Assembly: GCF_003574625.1 (NCBI RefSeq)
Contig: NZ_QNUJ01000017.1
Span: 1-56,623 of the forward strand
DNA from: Shinella zoogloeoides
Lineage (GTDB): Bacteria; Pseudomonadota; Alphaproteobacteria; Rhizobiales; Rhizobiaceae
Direction of reading: 5' to 3'
DNA: 56,623 bases
How positions within the stretch are numbered: the first letter of the stretch is position 1; each line of letters opens with the position of its first letter. Below are positions 17,079 through 25,795 of the stretch, piece by piece. The notes under the pieces are model-generated. The model was not told where the DNA came from. It saw only the letters and a program-made list of their open reading frames with translations, and searched no databases. A program made the translations under genes and the position numbers.

Positions 17079-17675
17079 ATGTGGCGCAGAGTGGCAACGA
17101 CCTTGGGGGCGATCACCTTTGCCTTTCCGGCGTCGGTCGCCGCGGCGCCCCCGCCGACCGACGCTGAAATGCGCGAGGCGCATGCCGTGCTGCTCGGCCT
17201 TGCCCAGGACGGCGCGGAACCCGAGCGCGACAAGGGCGCCGATGTCTATTACTCGATCGTCGAAAATCCCGATGCGCCGCGGCTCGTGACGCGGCTTGAA
17301 GTCTCCGGCGCGCCCTGCCGGGCGCGGACGATCTCCGCCCTGCAGTTTCCCGACAAATGGGCGACGCTGACCCTCGGCCTCGTCGATCTCGGTCGCGTCA
17401 CCGCCGTCACGGCCTATGCCTCGGTCGACGACATGATCGCGGAGACCAACCCGCTTCCCCTCGATGCTCCGGGGGCCGAGCAGGTCGTGCTGACGGGCGA
17501 GGGGCTCTACTGTTCGAGCCGGATGTCGCTTTCCGGAGACGGTACCGCCGCGGACGAGACCTGCGCCGACCGCCTCGACCTGCCGATGACGGACGCGGAC
17601 CAGAAGGCGCGCGGCAAACGCGCCCTGGCCATCGTCGCGGACTATTGCAAGGCGCCGGCCTTTCAGAAGAAGTGA
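17079..17675 (+). CDS. Secreted protein of unknown function with four cysteines
   Basis: A 198-residue protein with a signal peptide (MWRRVATTLGAITFAFPASVAA, about 1-22). The mature part has four cysteines at 80, 145, 162 and 190, enough for two periplasmic disulfides. No family is recognised. ATG at 17079 is preceded by AAGGGGA at good spacing. It lies alone between alr (divergent) and dnaB (convergent). Codon use resembles its neighbours, so it does not look newly acquired. Confidence 0.75.
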   Translation: MWRRVATTLGAITFAFPASVAAAPPPTDAEMREAHAVLLGLAQDGAEPERDKGADVYYSIVENPDAPRLVTRLEVSGAPCRARTISALQFPDKWATLTLGLVDLGRVTAVTAYASVDDMIAETNPLPLDAPGAEQVVLTGEGLYCSSRMSLSGDGTAADETCADRLDLPMTDADQKARGKRALAIVADYCKAPAFQKK

Positions 17676-17692
17676 GGCGGCGAAAGCCTCAC
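17672..17692. terminator. Bidirectional stem-loop between convergent genes
   Basis: GTGAGGC (17672-17678) pairs with GCCTCAC (17686-17692). The left arm includes the stop codon of the secreted-protein gene; dnaB ends nine bases further on. Only weak T-rich tails (GATTTCC and TTCTTCT) are present. Confidence 0.5.
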
Positions 17693-17700
17693 GATTTCCC

Positions 17701-19200
17701 TCAGTGCTCGTACTGGGTGAAGGACGGATCGGCGAGATCGGTGAAGCGGGTGTATTCCGACTGGAAGGCGAGCTTCACCGTGCCGGTGGGGCCGTGACGC
17801 TGCTTGGCGATGATGACGTCCGCGGTGCCTTTCACCGCTTCGAACTTCATCTTCCATTCCTCGTATTTCGGGTCGAACTCGTCGCGCGGCTCGAGGTTCT
17901 TCACATAGTATTCCTCGCGGAACACGAAGAGCACCACGTCGGCGTCCTGCTCGATGGAGCCCGATTCGCGAAGGTCGGAGAGCTGCGGGCGCTTGTCCTC
18001 GCGGCTTTCCACCTGACGGGAGAGCTGGGAGAGGGCGATGATCGGAACATTCAGCTCCTTGCCGAGCGCCTTGAGGCCCGTCGTGATCTGGGTAATCTCC
18101 TGCACGCGGTTGTCGCTGGACTTGCCCGAGCCGGTCATGAGCTGGATATAGTCCACCACGAGGCAATCGAGGCCGCGCTGGCGCTTCAGGCGGCGGGCAC
18201 GGGCGGAAAGCTGGGCAATCGAGATACCGCCCGTCTGGTCGATATAGAGCGGCACCTTCTGCATCATCTGCGAGCAGGCGACGAGCTTTTCGAAATCGGC
18301 CTCGGAAATGTCGCCGCGGCGGATTTTCGAGGAGGAGACTTCCGTCTGTTCCGAAATGATACGGGTGGCGAGCTGTTCGGAGGACATTTCCAGCGAGTAG
18401 AAGCCGACGACGCCGCCGTTCCTCGCCTTGAACGAGCCGTCCGCCTGCACTTCCGGCTCATAGGAGGCGGCGATATTGTAGGCGATGTTGGTGGCAAGCG
18501 AGGTCTTGCCCATGCCGGGACGACCGGCAAGCACGATAAGGTCCGAGCGCTGCAGGCCGCCCATGCGGCCGTCGAGCGAGTGGATGCCGGTGGAAATGCC
18601 CGAGAGCGAGCCGTCGCGCTCGAAGGCCTGTCCGGCCATGTCGATCGCCTGCGCCACCGCGTCGTTGAACGACTGGAAGCCGCCGTCGTAGCGGCCGGTC
18701 TCGGCCAGCTCGAAGAGGCGGCGCTCGGCGTCCTCGATCTGGTTCTGCGGCGGCATGTCGAGCGGCGCGTCATAGGCGATGTTGACCATGTCTTCGCCGA
18801 TGGTGATCAGCGAGCGGCGCAGCGCCAGGTCATAGATCGCCCGGCCATAGTCTTCCGCGTTGATGATCGTCACGGCCTCGGCGGCAAGGCGGGCGAGATA
18901 TTGCGGGATCGTCAGGTCGCCGACCTTGCCGTCCGCCGGAAGGTGGGTCTTCAGCGTGATCGTCGTCGCGATCTTGCCCATGCGGATCGTGTCGCCGGCA
19001 AGCTCGTAGATCTTGCGGTGCAGGGGCTCGTGAAAATGGATCGGCTTGAGGAAGTCCGAGACGCGGTAATAGGCGTCGTTGTTGACGAGGATCGCCCCGA
19101 GCAGCGCCTGTTCCGCCTCGACGTTGTTCGGCGCCTCGCGGTGATGCGCCTCCGGTGCTTCGCGACCGGCCCCGCTCAACTTGCGCACGGCATCGTTCAT
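17701..19200 (-). CDS. dnaB: Replicative DNA helicase
   Basis: A 499-residue hexameric 5'-3' helicase that unwinds the replication fork. N-terminal helical domain (about 25-130) with NNVEAEQALLGAIL, linker helix, then the RecA-like domain with Walker A GRPGMGKTS (226-234), Walker B region LDCLVVDYIQLM and the DnaB motif IALSQLSRQVE. Full length with no insertion or intein. Transcribed from the minus strand, 194 bases downstream of cfa. ATG at 19198-19200 gives the normal N-terminus. Confidence 0.97.
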   Translation of the reverse strand: MNDAVRKLSGAGREAPEAHHREAPNNVEAEQALLGAILVNNDAYYRVSDFLKPIHFHEPLHRKIYELAGDTIRMGKIATTITLKTHLPADGKVGDLTIPQYLARLAAEAVTIINAEDYGRAIYDLALRRSLITIGEDMVNIAYDAPLDMPPQNQIEDAERRLFELAETGRYDGGFQSFNDAVAQAIDMAGQAFERDGSLSGISTGIHSLDGRMGGLQRSDLIVLAGRPGMGKTSLATNIAYNIAASYEPEVQADGSFKARNGGVVGFYSLEMSSEQLATRIISEQTEVSSSKIRRGDISEADFEKLVACSQMMQKVPLYIDQTGGISIAQLSARARRLKRQRGLDCLVVDYIQLMTGSGKSSDNRVQEITQITTGLKALGKELNVPIIALSQLSRQVESREDKRPQLSDLRESGSIEQDADVVLFVFREEYYVKNLEPRDEFDPKYEEWKMKFEAVKGTADVIIAKQRHGPTGTVKLAFQSEYTRFTDLADPSFTQYEH

Positions 19201-19394
19201 CGTCCCGAATCTCCCGTCCCTGTTGCCTGAAGCCCCGTGGTTTGGGTCCTTTGCGCCCGAGGGTCAAGCGGTTCCGGCCGCATGCGCGCCTGCCACGTCC
19301 TTTAGGCCCGGTGTTAGACTTTTCCACAGGCGCGCCGAAGGCGGCAAGCCGGAATCTTCCGGGCCTGCCACCTCCCGGTTTGACTGGGGCGAAT

Positions 19395-20681
19395 CTACAA
19401 CGATGCCTCCTGCGGGAACTGCCGGGCGCCGCGGCGCTCGCCCTTCGGGTTGGCCTCATGCGCCTTCAGGCAATCCTCGCCGCGCCCGATATATTCGCGG
19501 GTCAGCGGCACGGCCTGCTGGTCATGCGCGAGCTGGAGCTGGAAGACCACGAGGTTCTGCCAGCGGAACGCGCTTTCCGAGGCGGCGAGATAGAACTCCC
19601 AGATGCGGCAGAACTTCTCGTCGTAGATCGCCTTGGCCTCCTCGCGCCGCGCCATGAAGCGCTCGCGCCAGTGCCGCAGCGTCTCGGCATAGTGCAGCCG
19701 CAGGATCTCGACATCCGTCACGGCAAGCCCGCTCTTCTCCACCGCCTGCATCACCTCGGAAAGCGCGGGGATATAGCCGCCGGGGAAGATGTACTTCTCG
19801 ATGAACGGGTTGTTGGCGGTCGGCTGGTCCGTGCGGCCGATCGTGTGCAGCAGCATCACCCCGTCGCGCTTGAGAAGCGAGGCGCTCTTCCTGAAGAAGG
19901 TGAGGTAGTTCGGCCGGCCGACATGCTCGAACATGCCGACGGAGACGATGCGGTCGAAGGGCCCTTCCGTGTTGCGATAGTCCTGCAGCAGGAACTTCAC
20001 CTCGTCGGAAAGGCCGGCGTCGCTCGCGCGCTTGACGGCGATGGCGTGCTGCTCGTCGGAAAGCGTGACGCCCGTGACCTTCGCGCCGACCTGGCGGGCG
20101 AGGTAGAGCGCCATGCCGCCCCAGCCGCAGCCGATGTCGAGCACGTTCTGTCCCGGCCGGTTGATGTTGAGCTTGGCGGAGATGTGGCGCTTCTTGGCGA
20201 GTTGCGCATCATCCAGCGTCTGGTCCGGCCGCTCGAAATAGGCGCAGGAATATTGCCGGTCCTGATCGAGGAAGAGGTCGTAGAGCGCGCCGGTGAGATC
20301 GTAATGGTGCTGCACGTTCTTGCGCGAGCGCACGATGCTGTTCTTCTCCCGCGCCCAGCGGAAGAGGTAGCGGAAGCGCTCCAGGAAGCGGTTCCAGCCG
20401 GTGTCGTAATATTTGAAGTCCGGATTGCCGGTGAAGACCGCCTTGAGCAGCCCGTACATGTCGCCCTGGAGAAGATCGATCTCCCCCGTGCCGTAACAAT
20501 GGCCGAGGTAATAGGCGGGATCTATGCCGAGCCCCCAGAGGGCCTTCCTGGTATTGATGCGCATGTGGACGGGATTGCCGGTGCCGTCGCCATAGGTCTG
20601 GCTGGTTCCGTCGGGGTAGGTGATCGTCAGGTTTCCGGTCTCGATAAGGCGGGAAACGAGAGCCTGTACAATGAATTTCAT
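19395..20681 (-). CDS. cfa: Cyclopropane-fatty-acyl-phospholipid synthase
   Basis: A 428-residue SAM-dependent methyltransferase that converts cis-unsaturated acyl chains in membrane phospholipids to cyclopropane rings. SAM-binding LDIGCGWGGMAL is at about 181-192, with QHHYD at about 124-128 and the GYIPALSEV and FRWQNLVVFQLQL segments typical of the family. The N-terminal 100 residues match the lipid-binding region of Cfa. Transcribed toward dnaB. Rhizobia often carry more than one cfa; which paralogue this is cannot be told. Confidence 0.93.
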   Translation of the reverse strand: MKFIVQALVSRLIETGNLTITYPDGTSQTYGDGTGNPVHMRINTRKALWGLGIDPAYYLGHCYGTGEIDLLQGDMYGLLKAVFTGNPDFKYYDTGWNRFLERFRYLFRWAREKNSIVRSRKNVQHHYDLTGALYDLFLDQDRQYSCAYFERPDQTLDDAQLAKKRHISAKLNINRPGQNVLDIGCGWGGMALYLARQVGAKVTGVTLSDEQHAIAVKRASDAGLSDEVKFLLQDYRNTEGPFDRIVSVGMFEHVGRPNYLTFFRKSASLLKRDGVMLLHTIGRTDQPTANNPFIEKYIFPGGYIPALSEVMQAVEKSGLAVTDVEILRLHYAETLRHWRERFMARREEAKAIYDEKFCRIWEFYLAASESAFRWQNLVVFQLQLAHDQQAVPLTREYIGRGEDCLKAHEANPKGERRGARQFPQEASL

Positions 20682-20838
20682 TCGCTAAACTCCGTCACGC
20701 TTAAAATATCTGGCGGAACGGGTCTGGTCGGAAACCGGCCTGGGGAGCGGCCCGACCGCCAATCCAGTCTAACGGAATATAAATATTGATGGAAAAGACG
20801 GGATTTCAACCCGTATTTTTTTGCCTCTTTGCAAATAA

Positions 20839-20863
20839 GACGGGCCGGCAATGCCGGCCCGTC
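20839..20863 (-). terminator. Second stem-loop downstream of rplI
   Basis: Perfect 11-base stem GACGGGCCGGC / GCCGGCCCGTC with a three-base loop. On the minus strand it is followed by TTATTTG. It backs up the terminator at 20891-20910. Confidence 0.6.
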
Positions 20864-20890
20864 GGAAAAGCGTATCCGCTCGAAACAAAT

Positions 20891-20910
20891 GAGCCGGCGG
20901 AAGCCGGCTC
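20891..20910 (-). terminator. First stem-loop downstream of rplI
   Basis: GAGCCGGC (20891-20898) pairs with GCCGGCTC (20903-20910), tetraloop GGAA on the plus strand. Minus-strand tail is ATTTGTTT. It lies 10 bases after the rplI stop and ends the ribosomal protein operon. Confidence 0.7.
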
Positions 20911-20919
20911 ATTCGCTGA

Positions 20920-21495
20920 TTATTCTTCGTCGCCGTCCTGGTCGGCTTCCGGATCGAAGAAGTCTTCCGGCTTCAGGGCATCTTCGTCGACGCCGTAGAT
21001 GGCGTCGGCCGAGGTGAGGCTTTCGCCCTTGGCCTGGCGCTCGGCTTCGTCGGCCGAACGGGCGACGTTGAGCTCGATGGCGATCTCGACTTCGGCGTGC
21101 AGGTGCAGGACGACCTTGTGCAGGCCGATCGCCTTGATCGGGGTGTTGAGCTCGACCTGGTTGCGGCCGATGTTGAAGCCTTCGGCGGAGAGGGCTTCGA
21201 TGATGTCACGGGCAGCGACCGAACCGTAGAGCTGGCCGGTTTCGCCGGCGGAGCGGACCATGACGAAGGACTTGCCGTCGAGCTGTTCGGCAACCTTCTG
21301 GGCTTCCGACTTGCGCTCGAGGTTGCGGGCTTCGAGCGTCGAACGCTCGGCTTCGAAGCGCTTCTTGTTGGCTTCGTTGGCGCGCAGCGCCTTGCCGAGC
21401 GGCAGCAGGTAGTTGCGGGCAAAGCCGTCGCGGACCTTTACGGTCTCGCCCATCTGGCCGAGCTTGGCGATGCGTTCGAGGAGAATGACGTCCAT
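20920..21495 (-). CDS. rplI: 50S ribosomal protein L9
   Basis: A 191-residue protein of the large subunit. The N-terminal domain [32 protein letters not shown] binds 23S rRNA; a long helix joins it to the C-terminal domain. Longer than the 149 residues of E. coli L9 because of an acidic tail rich in Asp and Glu, common in Rhizobiales. Last gene of rpsF-rpsR-DUF2232-rplI, 20 bases after the DUF2232 stop. ATG at 21493-21495 is fixed by the conserved first residues. Confidence 0.97.
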   Translation of the reverse strand: MDVILLERIAKLGQMGETVKVRDGFARNYLLPLGKALRANEANKKRFEAERSTLEARNLERKSEAQKVAEQLDGKSFVMVRSAGETGQLYGSVAARDIIEALSAEGFNIGRNQVELNTPIKAIGLHKVVLHLHAEVEIAIELNVARSADEAERQAKGESLTSADAIYGVDEDALKPEDFFDPEADQDGDEE

Positions 21496-21515
21496 TTCGA
21501 GTTCCTTTCTTGAGT

Positions 21516-22490
21516 TCAGGTATTCTGGTTTTTCTGGCCCGTCGGGCTGGTGGGCGTCAGCGCTATGGCGCGCCGCGTGTCCATCAGGCCGAGGACCAGG
21601 ATGGCGAAGACCGGTATCGTGAAGAGCAATACCGAGATATAGGCGAACCACAGGGCAATCAGCCGCCACGGCTTGCCGCGCGTCCTGAAATGCAGGCTCG
21701 CGAAGCCGGCGAGCACGAAGCCGGCCCCGAAGGTGCCGCAGACGAGCGCGCCGATGATCGCCGGAACGCCGCCCACGAAGGACAGGACGAGGCCGGCGAG
21801 GAAGAGGAAGATCGCATTGCGGTGCATGCGCAGCGTCGAGGGCATGTCCTCGCGCGGGCGCAGGCCCTTGCCGGAAAGGCGCACGATGAAGCTTGCGACA
21901 TAATAGGCGGCAAAGAGCAGGAACACCCACAGCGCGCCCTGCACCAGCGGCAGCGCCAGCGCGAAGATCGACTTCATCTGCGCGACGGCGGCAGCATCGG
22001 GGTTATAGAGCGGCTCCTGCGCCTTCAGCGTCTCGATGACGATGTCGACCAGCTTGCCGGCCATCTCGCTGTCGTAGCCGACGATCGCGCCGACGGCGAT
22101 CATGCCGAGCGTCACCATCACGGCGAGATGGGCGAGGATGTTGGACAGCGGGTACCAGGCGAGCGCGTCTTCCGGGCCGCCGAGTTCGGAGGCGGGGCGG
22201 GCGAGGTTCGCAAGGTTGCTGAGCCAGCCGGCCGGAATGAGCGTGATGATGACGATCAGCGCGGCGAAATGCGAGGAGACCAGCGCGGACGCGGTCGCGC
22301 CGCCGGCGACGACGGCGATGAAGGCGCTGGCATTGCCCCAGCCGAGGCCGGCGATCAGGATGGGAAGGGCGGACGCGGCATAGAGCACGATGGCGAGCGA
22401 CGACTGCGCATTCGCGCTCAGCGAAAGCAGAGCGGCGGTCACACCGGCAACGAGGCCGGTCGCAATCGAGGCTGGCGTCAGGTTCTTCAC
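21516..22490 (-). CDS. DUF2232 multi-pass membrane protein
   Basis: A 324-residue inner-membrane protein with about eight hydrophobic helices and short polar loops. It matches the DUF2232 (YybS-like) proteins placed between rpsR and rplI in Rhizobiales. No catalytic residues are evident and the function is unknown; homologues have been suggested as energy-coupling or S-component-like proteins, which I cannot support from sequence. The C-terminus is polar ([13 protein letters not shown]). It is 20 bases upstream of rplI and 205 bases downstream of rpsR. Confidence 0.85.
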   Translation of the reverse strand: MKNLTPASIATGLVAGVTAALLSLSANAQSSLAIVLYAASALPILIAGLGWGNASAFIAVVAGGATASALVSSHFAALIVIITLIPAGWLSNLANLARPASELGGPEDALAWYPLSNILAHLAVMVTLGMIAVGAIVGYDSEMAGKLVDIVIETLKAQEPLYNPDAAAVAQMKSIFALALPLVQGALWVFLLFAAYYVASFIVRLSGKGLRPREDMPSTLRMHRNAIFLFLAGLVLSFVGGVPAIIGALVCGTFGAGFVLAGFASLHFRTRGKPWRLIALWFAYISVLLFTIPVFAILVLGLMDTRRAIALTPTSPTGQKNQNT

Positions 22491-22695
22491 GTCGCTGTCC
22501 TGTCCGGTCAGACAGTTAGAGGAGTGCCCGTAAGGACCGGCTCCCCAACATGGGATTTGGCCTTGCCCGTTGAGGGCCGAGGCCGGCGGTTCCGATCCGC
22601 GCCCATCGCGGAAGGGAGTGGGGAAGGCGGCTGGGCCGTCTTCCCCGGTATCGTCTCTCCCGGCGCGGCGAAGGCCGGCCGGGAGGAAAGCATGA

Positions 22696-22944
22696 TTACG
22701 CTACGACGTAGGGCAGCAGGCCGAGGAAGCGGGCGCGCTTGATCGCCTTGGCGAGTTCGCGCTGCTTCTTCTGGGAAACGGCCGTGATGCGGGACGGAAC
22801 GATCTTGCCGCGCTCGGAGATGTAACGCGACAGAAGACGGACGTCCTTGTAGTCGATCTTCGGAGCGTTGGCGCCCGAGAAGGGGCAGGTCTTGCGGCGG
22901 CGGTGGAACGGACGGCGTGCCGGAGCGGAAGAAATATCAGCCAT
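22696..22944 (-). CDS. rpsR: 30S ribosomal protein S18
   Basis: An 82-residue protein with the S18 core [29 protein letters not shown] and basic helix [22 protein letters not shown]. It forms a heterodimer with S6 on 16S rRNA. It starts 24 bases after the rpsF stop. Confidence 0.98.
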   Translation of the reverse strand: MADISSAPARRPFHRRRKTCPFSGANAPKIDYKDVRLLSRYISERGKIVPSRITAVSQKKQRELAKAIKRARFLGLLPYVVA

Positions 22945-22968
22945 TGTCTTAGTCTCCTTCTGCTTCGA

Positions 22969-23421
22969 TTACGCTTCGCGGGCCGGACGGTCGCCGTCGC
23001 GGCGCGGCGGGCGGTCGCCGAAGTCGCGGCGCGGACGGTCGCCGAAGTCACGGCGCGGGCCGCGGTCGTCGCCATCGCGGCGCGGACGGTCGTCGCGGTC
23101 GCGCTTCTGCATCATCGCGGACGGGCCTTCTTCGTGGGCTTCGACGGCGATGGTCATGTAGCGAAGAACGTCTTCGTTGATGCGCATCTGGCGTTCCATC
23201 TCGTGGATGGCGGCGGCCGGGGCATCGATGTCCATCAGGGCGTAGTGGGCCTTGCGGTTCTTCTTGATGCGGTAGGTGAGGGACTTGAGGCCCCAGTTCT
23301 CGACACGGCCGACCTTGCCGCCGTGTGCTTCGATCACGCCCTTGTACTGTTCGACGAGAGCGTCGACCTGCTGGGCGGACACGTCCTGGCGGGCCAGGAA
23401 TACATGTTCGTAAAGAGCCAT
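22969..23421 (-). CDS. rpsF: 30S ribosomal protein S6
   Basis: A 150-residue protein. The core (1-95: [15 protein letters not shown] to [14 protein letters not shown]) is the ferredoxin-like S6 fold. A C-terminal tail of about 45 residues has repeats of RRD(F/G)GDRP, giving a basic and acidic alternating, probably disordered extension. Such tails are known in alphaproteobacterial S6, whereas E. coli S6 ends in Glu residues. First gene of the operon. ATG at 23419-23421 was chosen from the conserved N-terminus. Confidence 0.97.
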   Translation of the reverse strand: MALYEHVFLARQDVSAQQVDALVEQYKGVIEAHGGKVGRVENWGLKSLTYRIKKNRKAHYALMDIDAPAAAIHEMERQMRINEDVLRYMTIAVEAHEEGPSAMMQKRDRDDRPRRDGDDRGPRRDFGDRPRRDFGDRPPRRDGDRPAREA

Positions 23422-23768
23422 TTGGCTTTGCCTTTCTTGCGTTAAACTACACCCGAAACCGGCGCCAAGCCTCAACGACAGTTCTTAGGGGCGTATAGCC
23501 CGAAGCAAGAAAAGCGTATCATCCAGACGGTCGAGAGCGGAGACACGGGAGGCCGGAGCCCTTGGCCCCAAACGGCAGATCTTGCGATATGCCGGCCCTC
23601 CGTTCAGCCACCAGCCGGTGACCCGGGTGTTTTGAACAGCGCGCTTATACGCATTTTTCGCGGGAATGCAAGGCCTGCAGGCGCGCTGTCCCGTTCTGCG
23701 ACGGCCGGGGGAACAAAAACGGACGTGGCGCGTTGTTCAGCCCGACCCAACCAGATGGAGTGACAGAC
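23422..23768. other. 347-base intergenic region between rpsF and a small membrane-protein gene
   Basis: Divergent promoter region with no convincing gene. The minus strand has a good -10-like CTATAC (about 23496-23501) upstream of rpsF, implying an 80-base leader that could hold the S6:S18 autoregulatory site known in many bacteria; I could not fold it convincingly. The plus-strand side contains several GC-rich inverted segments (for example around 23550-23620). Confidence 0.4.
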
Positions 23769-24101
23769 ATGCAGGATCCCAACCTTGTCAATCGTCCCCC
23801 GGAAGAGAGCGGCCCGACGGTGGTCAATACAACCAACCGCGGCAGCGGAACCGGCGGCTGGGCCGTGGCGGTGATCATCGCTGTCCTCGTCGCCGTGGGC
23901 ATATTCTATTTCGTCGGCAGCGGAACGCCGGGTGGCGGCGTCGATACGAACGCCAACACCTCGGCCATCGGGACGCAGGAAAGCGCCCCGGCGGGCGGCA
24001 CGGCGACCGGCGGCGCAACGGGTGGCGCGGAAACCGGCACCCAGCCGCTGAACAGCCAGCCGGCCCAGGGCGGTGGCGCCAACACCACCACCACGCCCTG
24101 A
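23769..24101 (+). CDS. Small single-pass membrane protein, low-complexity tail
   Basis: A 110-residue protein: polar N-terminus, one strong transmembrane helix (about 31-50: WAVAVIIAVLVAVGIFYFVG) and a tail rich in Gly, Thr, Ala and Gln. No enzyme motif. ATG at 23769 follows TGGAGTG at a good distance. The composition suggests a tail exposed to the periplasm or cytoplasm and disordered. A clear terminator follows. No family is recognised. Confidence 0.7.
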   Translation: MQDPNLVNRPPEESGPTVVNTTNRGSGTGGWAVAVIIAVLVAVGIFYFVGSGTPGGGVDTNANTSAIGTQESAPAGGTATGGATGGAETGTQPLNSQPAQGGGANTTTTP

Positions 24102-24124
24102 GGTCGCCTGTATGGGGCATGAGG

Positions 24125-24153
24125 AACCCGCCGGAAACGGCGGGTTTCTTTTT
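24125..24153 (+). terminator. Rho-independent terminator
   Basis: AACCCGCCG (24125-24133), loop GAAA, CGGCGGGTT (24138-24146), then TCTTTTT. Confidence 0.88.
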
Positions 24154-24196
24154 GCGTATTACCCCTCGGACCGCACGAAACTCTTTCAGGTCTCCG

Positions 24197-24283
24197 GATG
24201 GGGTTCTTCGCGGCGAACTCGGTTAGCTTCTCCAGCCCGAAGTGGAGGCTTCGGAAAACCCCATCACGCCGGGAGGAGAAGCC
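24197..24283 (+). promoter_or_regulatory. Structured leader RNA candidate upstream of the NCS2 permease
   Basis: GATGGGGTT (24197-24205) pairs perfectly with AACCCCATC (24257-24265), closing a 51-base interior. Inside, CCGAAG (24237-24242) pairs with CTTCGG (24249-24254) around TGGAGG, and a weaker TTCG/CGAA hairpin occupies 24207-24217, making a three-way junction. The closing stem ends five bases before the Shine-Dalgarno-like GGGAGGAG (24271-24278). Other pairings compete (CTCCA 24230-24234 with TGGAG 24243-24247). This has the layout of a cis-regulatory RNA controlling a purine or pyrimidine permease. Hand-drawn folding only. Confidence 0.4.
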
Positions 24284-24370
24284 ATGGCGACCCACCATTA
24301 CCGTGCCGCGGCACGGTCCTGCGCGCATATGCGCAATGTAATCGGACATTTCATGGGGGGCGGACGATGA
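24284..24370 (+). CDS. Possible 28-residue leader peptide coupled to the permease
   Basis: ATG at 24284 follows GGGAGGAGAAGCC, one of the best ribosome sites in the window. The frame runs 28 codons (MATHHYRAAARSCAHM... to ...HFMGGGR) and its TGA overlaps the permease ATG as ATGA. That geometry implies translational coupling. The coding stretch contains two perfect palindromes (24300-24317 and 24323-24334) that can form hairpins, so ribosome position could affect folding. No homologue is recalled; it may be a regulatory uORF whose peptide sequence does not matter. Confidence 0.45.
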   Translation: MATHHYRAAARSCAHMRNVIGHFMGGGR

Positions 24371-25755
24371 ACGCCTATACCCATCCCGAAGTGCCGTCGA
24401 CGCCGGCGGACGACCTGGTCTTCGCGCTGGAGGACAAGCCGAAGCCGGCGATCGCGCTGCTCGCCGCCATCCAGCACCTGCTCGCCATCATCGTGCCGAT
24501 CGTCACGCCCGGTCTCCTGATCTGTCAGGCCCTCGGCGTTTCCGCGCGCGACACCAATATGATCGTCTCCATGTCGCTGGTCATCTCCGGCATCGCGACC
24601 TTCGTGCAGTGCCGCCGCTTCGGTCCGCTCGGCGCGGGCCTGCTGATCGTCCAGGGCACCAGCTTCAACTTCGTCGGCCCGCTGATCGCCGGCGGCGTGC
24701 TCATGGTCAAGCAGGGCACGCCCGTCGAGGCCGTCATGGCGGCGATCTTCGGCGTGGTCATCGCCGGCTCCTTCATCGAGATGGGGCTTTCGCGCGTCCT
24801 GCCCTTCGTCAAGAAGCTCATCACCCCGCTCGTCACCGGCATCGTCGTGCTGATGATCGGCCTCACGCTCATCAAGGTCGGCCTCATCAGCATGGGCGGC
24901 GGTTTCGGCGCCATGCAGTCGGGCACCTTCGCCAATGGCGAGAACCTGCTCCTGTCGGGCACCGTGCTGGGCCTGATCATCGTGCTTAACCGTATCCCGG
25001 TCGTCTGGGTGCGCAGCGCCGCCATCATCATCGCGCTCGGTGCCGGCTACGCGCTTGCCGCCGCCGTCGGCCGCCTCGATTTCGCGGGCGTCCACCAGGC
25101 CGCCTGGTTCGAAGTGCCGACGCCGCTGCATTTCGGGATCGATTTCTCCTGGACGCTCTTCGCGCCCATGGTCGTCATCTATCTCGTGACCTCGCTCGAG
25201 GCCATCGGTGACATCACTGCCACCAGCAAGATCTCCCGCGAGCCCGTCGAGGGCCCGGTCTGGATGGAGCGCGTGAAGGGCGGCGTTCTCGTCAACGGCG
25301 CGAACTCGCTTCTCGCCGGCATCTTCAACACCTTCCCGAGCTCGGTCTTCGCGCAGAACAACGGCATCATCCAGCTCACCGGCGTCGCCAGCCGCCATGT
25401 CGGCGTCTATATCGCCGGCGTACTGGTGCTGCTCGGCCTGTTCCCGACGATCGCCGGCGTCATCCAAGCGGTGCCGGAGCCGGTTCTGGGCGGTGCGGTC
25501 ATCGTTATGTTCGGTGCGGTCGCCGCCTCGGGCATCAACATCCTCGCCGGCCTGCAGCTCGACCGCCGCGCGCTGCTGATCATCTCGATTTCGCTGGCGC
25601 TCGGCCTCGGCGTGTCGCAGGTGCCGGAATTCGTCTCGCACATGCCGAATTTCGTAAAGAGCGTGCTGGAATCGGGCGTTGCGACCGGTGGCCTCTGCGC
25701 GGTCTTCCTGAACTGGCTGCTGCCGGAAACGCAGGAGCCCAAGCCCATCCATTGA
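24367..25755 (+). CDS. Nucleobase:cation symporter-2 (uracil/xanthine permease family)
   Basis: A 462-residue inner-membrane permease with about 14 hydrophobic segments. NCS2 signatures: GTSFNFVGPL (substrate helix 3 region), the TM8 motif TSLEAIGDITATSKIS with its key Glu, and TM9-10 GIFNTFPSSVFAQNNGIIQLTGVASR. The QNNG-type motif points to the purine (xanthine/urate) branch rather than the UraA branch, though this is not decisive. ATG at 24367 follows GGGGGGCGG and overlaps the stop of a 28-codon ORF. Monocistronic, with a terminator directly behind. Confidence 0.9.
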   Translation: MNAYTHPEVPSTPADDLVFALEDKPKPAIALLAAIQHLLAIIVPIVTPGLLICQALGVSARDTNMIVSMSLVISGIATFVQCRRFGPLGAGLLIVQGTSFNFVGPLIAGGVLMVKQGTPVEAVMAAIFGVVIAGSFIEMGLSRVLPFVKKLITPLVTGIVVLMIGLTLIKVGLISMGGGFGAMQSGTFANGENLLLSGTVLGLIIVLNRIPVVWVRSAAIIIALGAGYALAAAVGRLDFAGVHQAAWFEVPTPLHFGIDFSWTLFAPMVVIYLVTSLEAIGDITATSKISREPVEGPVWMERVKGGVLVNGANSLLAGIFNTFPSSVFAQNNGIIQLTGVASRHVGVYIAGVLVLLGLFPTIAGVIQAVPEPVLGGAVIVMFGAVAASGINILAGLQLDRRALLIISISLALGLGVSQVPEFVSHMPNFVKSVLESGVATGGLCAVFLNWLLPETQEPKPIH

Positions 25756-25762
25756 CGCCAAT

Positions 25763-25795
25763 CTGGGCGGCCGGGGATCGGCCGCCCAGCTTTTC
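25763..25795. terminator. Bidirectional terminator between permease and aldo/keto reductase
   Basis: CTGGGCGGCCG (25763-25773) pairs with CGGCCGCCCAG (25779-25789), loop GGGAT, followed by CTTTTC on the plus strand. It occupies almost the whole 40-base gap between the convergent stops. Confidence 0.85.

Noticed and set aside
22491-22695. Small gene in the rpsR-DUF2232 gap
   Set aside because: Short frames only, without ribosome sites or plausible composition; treated as an untranslated spacer.
24298-25761. Antisense frame of about 480 codons opposite the NCS2 permease
   Set aside because: Charged low-complexity product without motifs; the permease frame has unmistakable NCS2 signatures.
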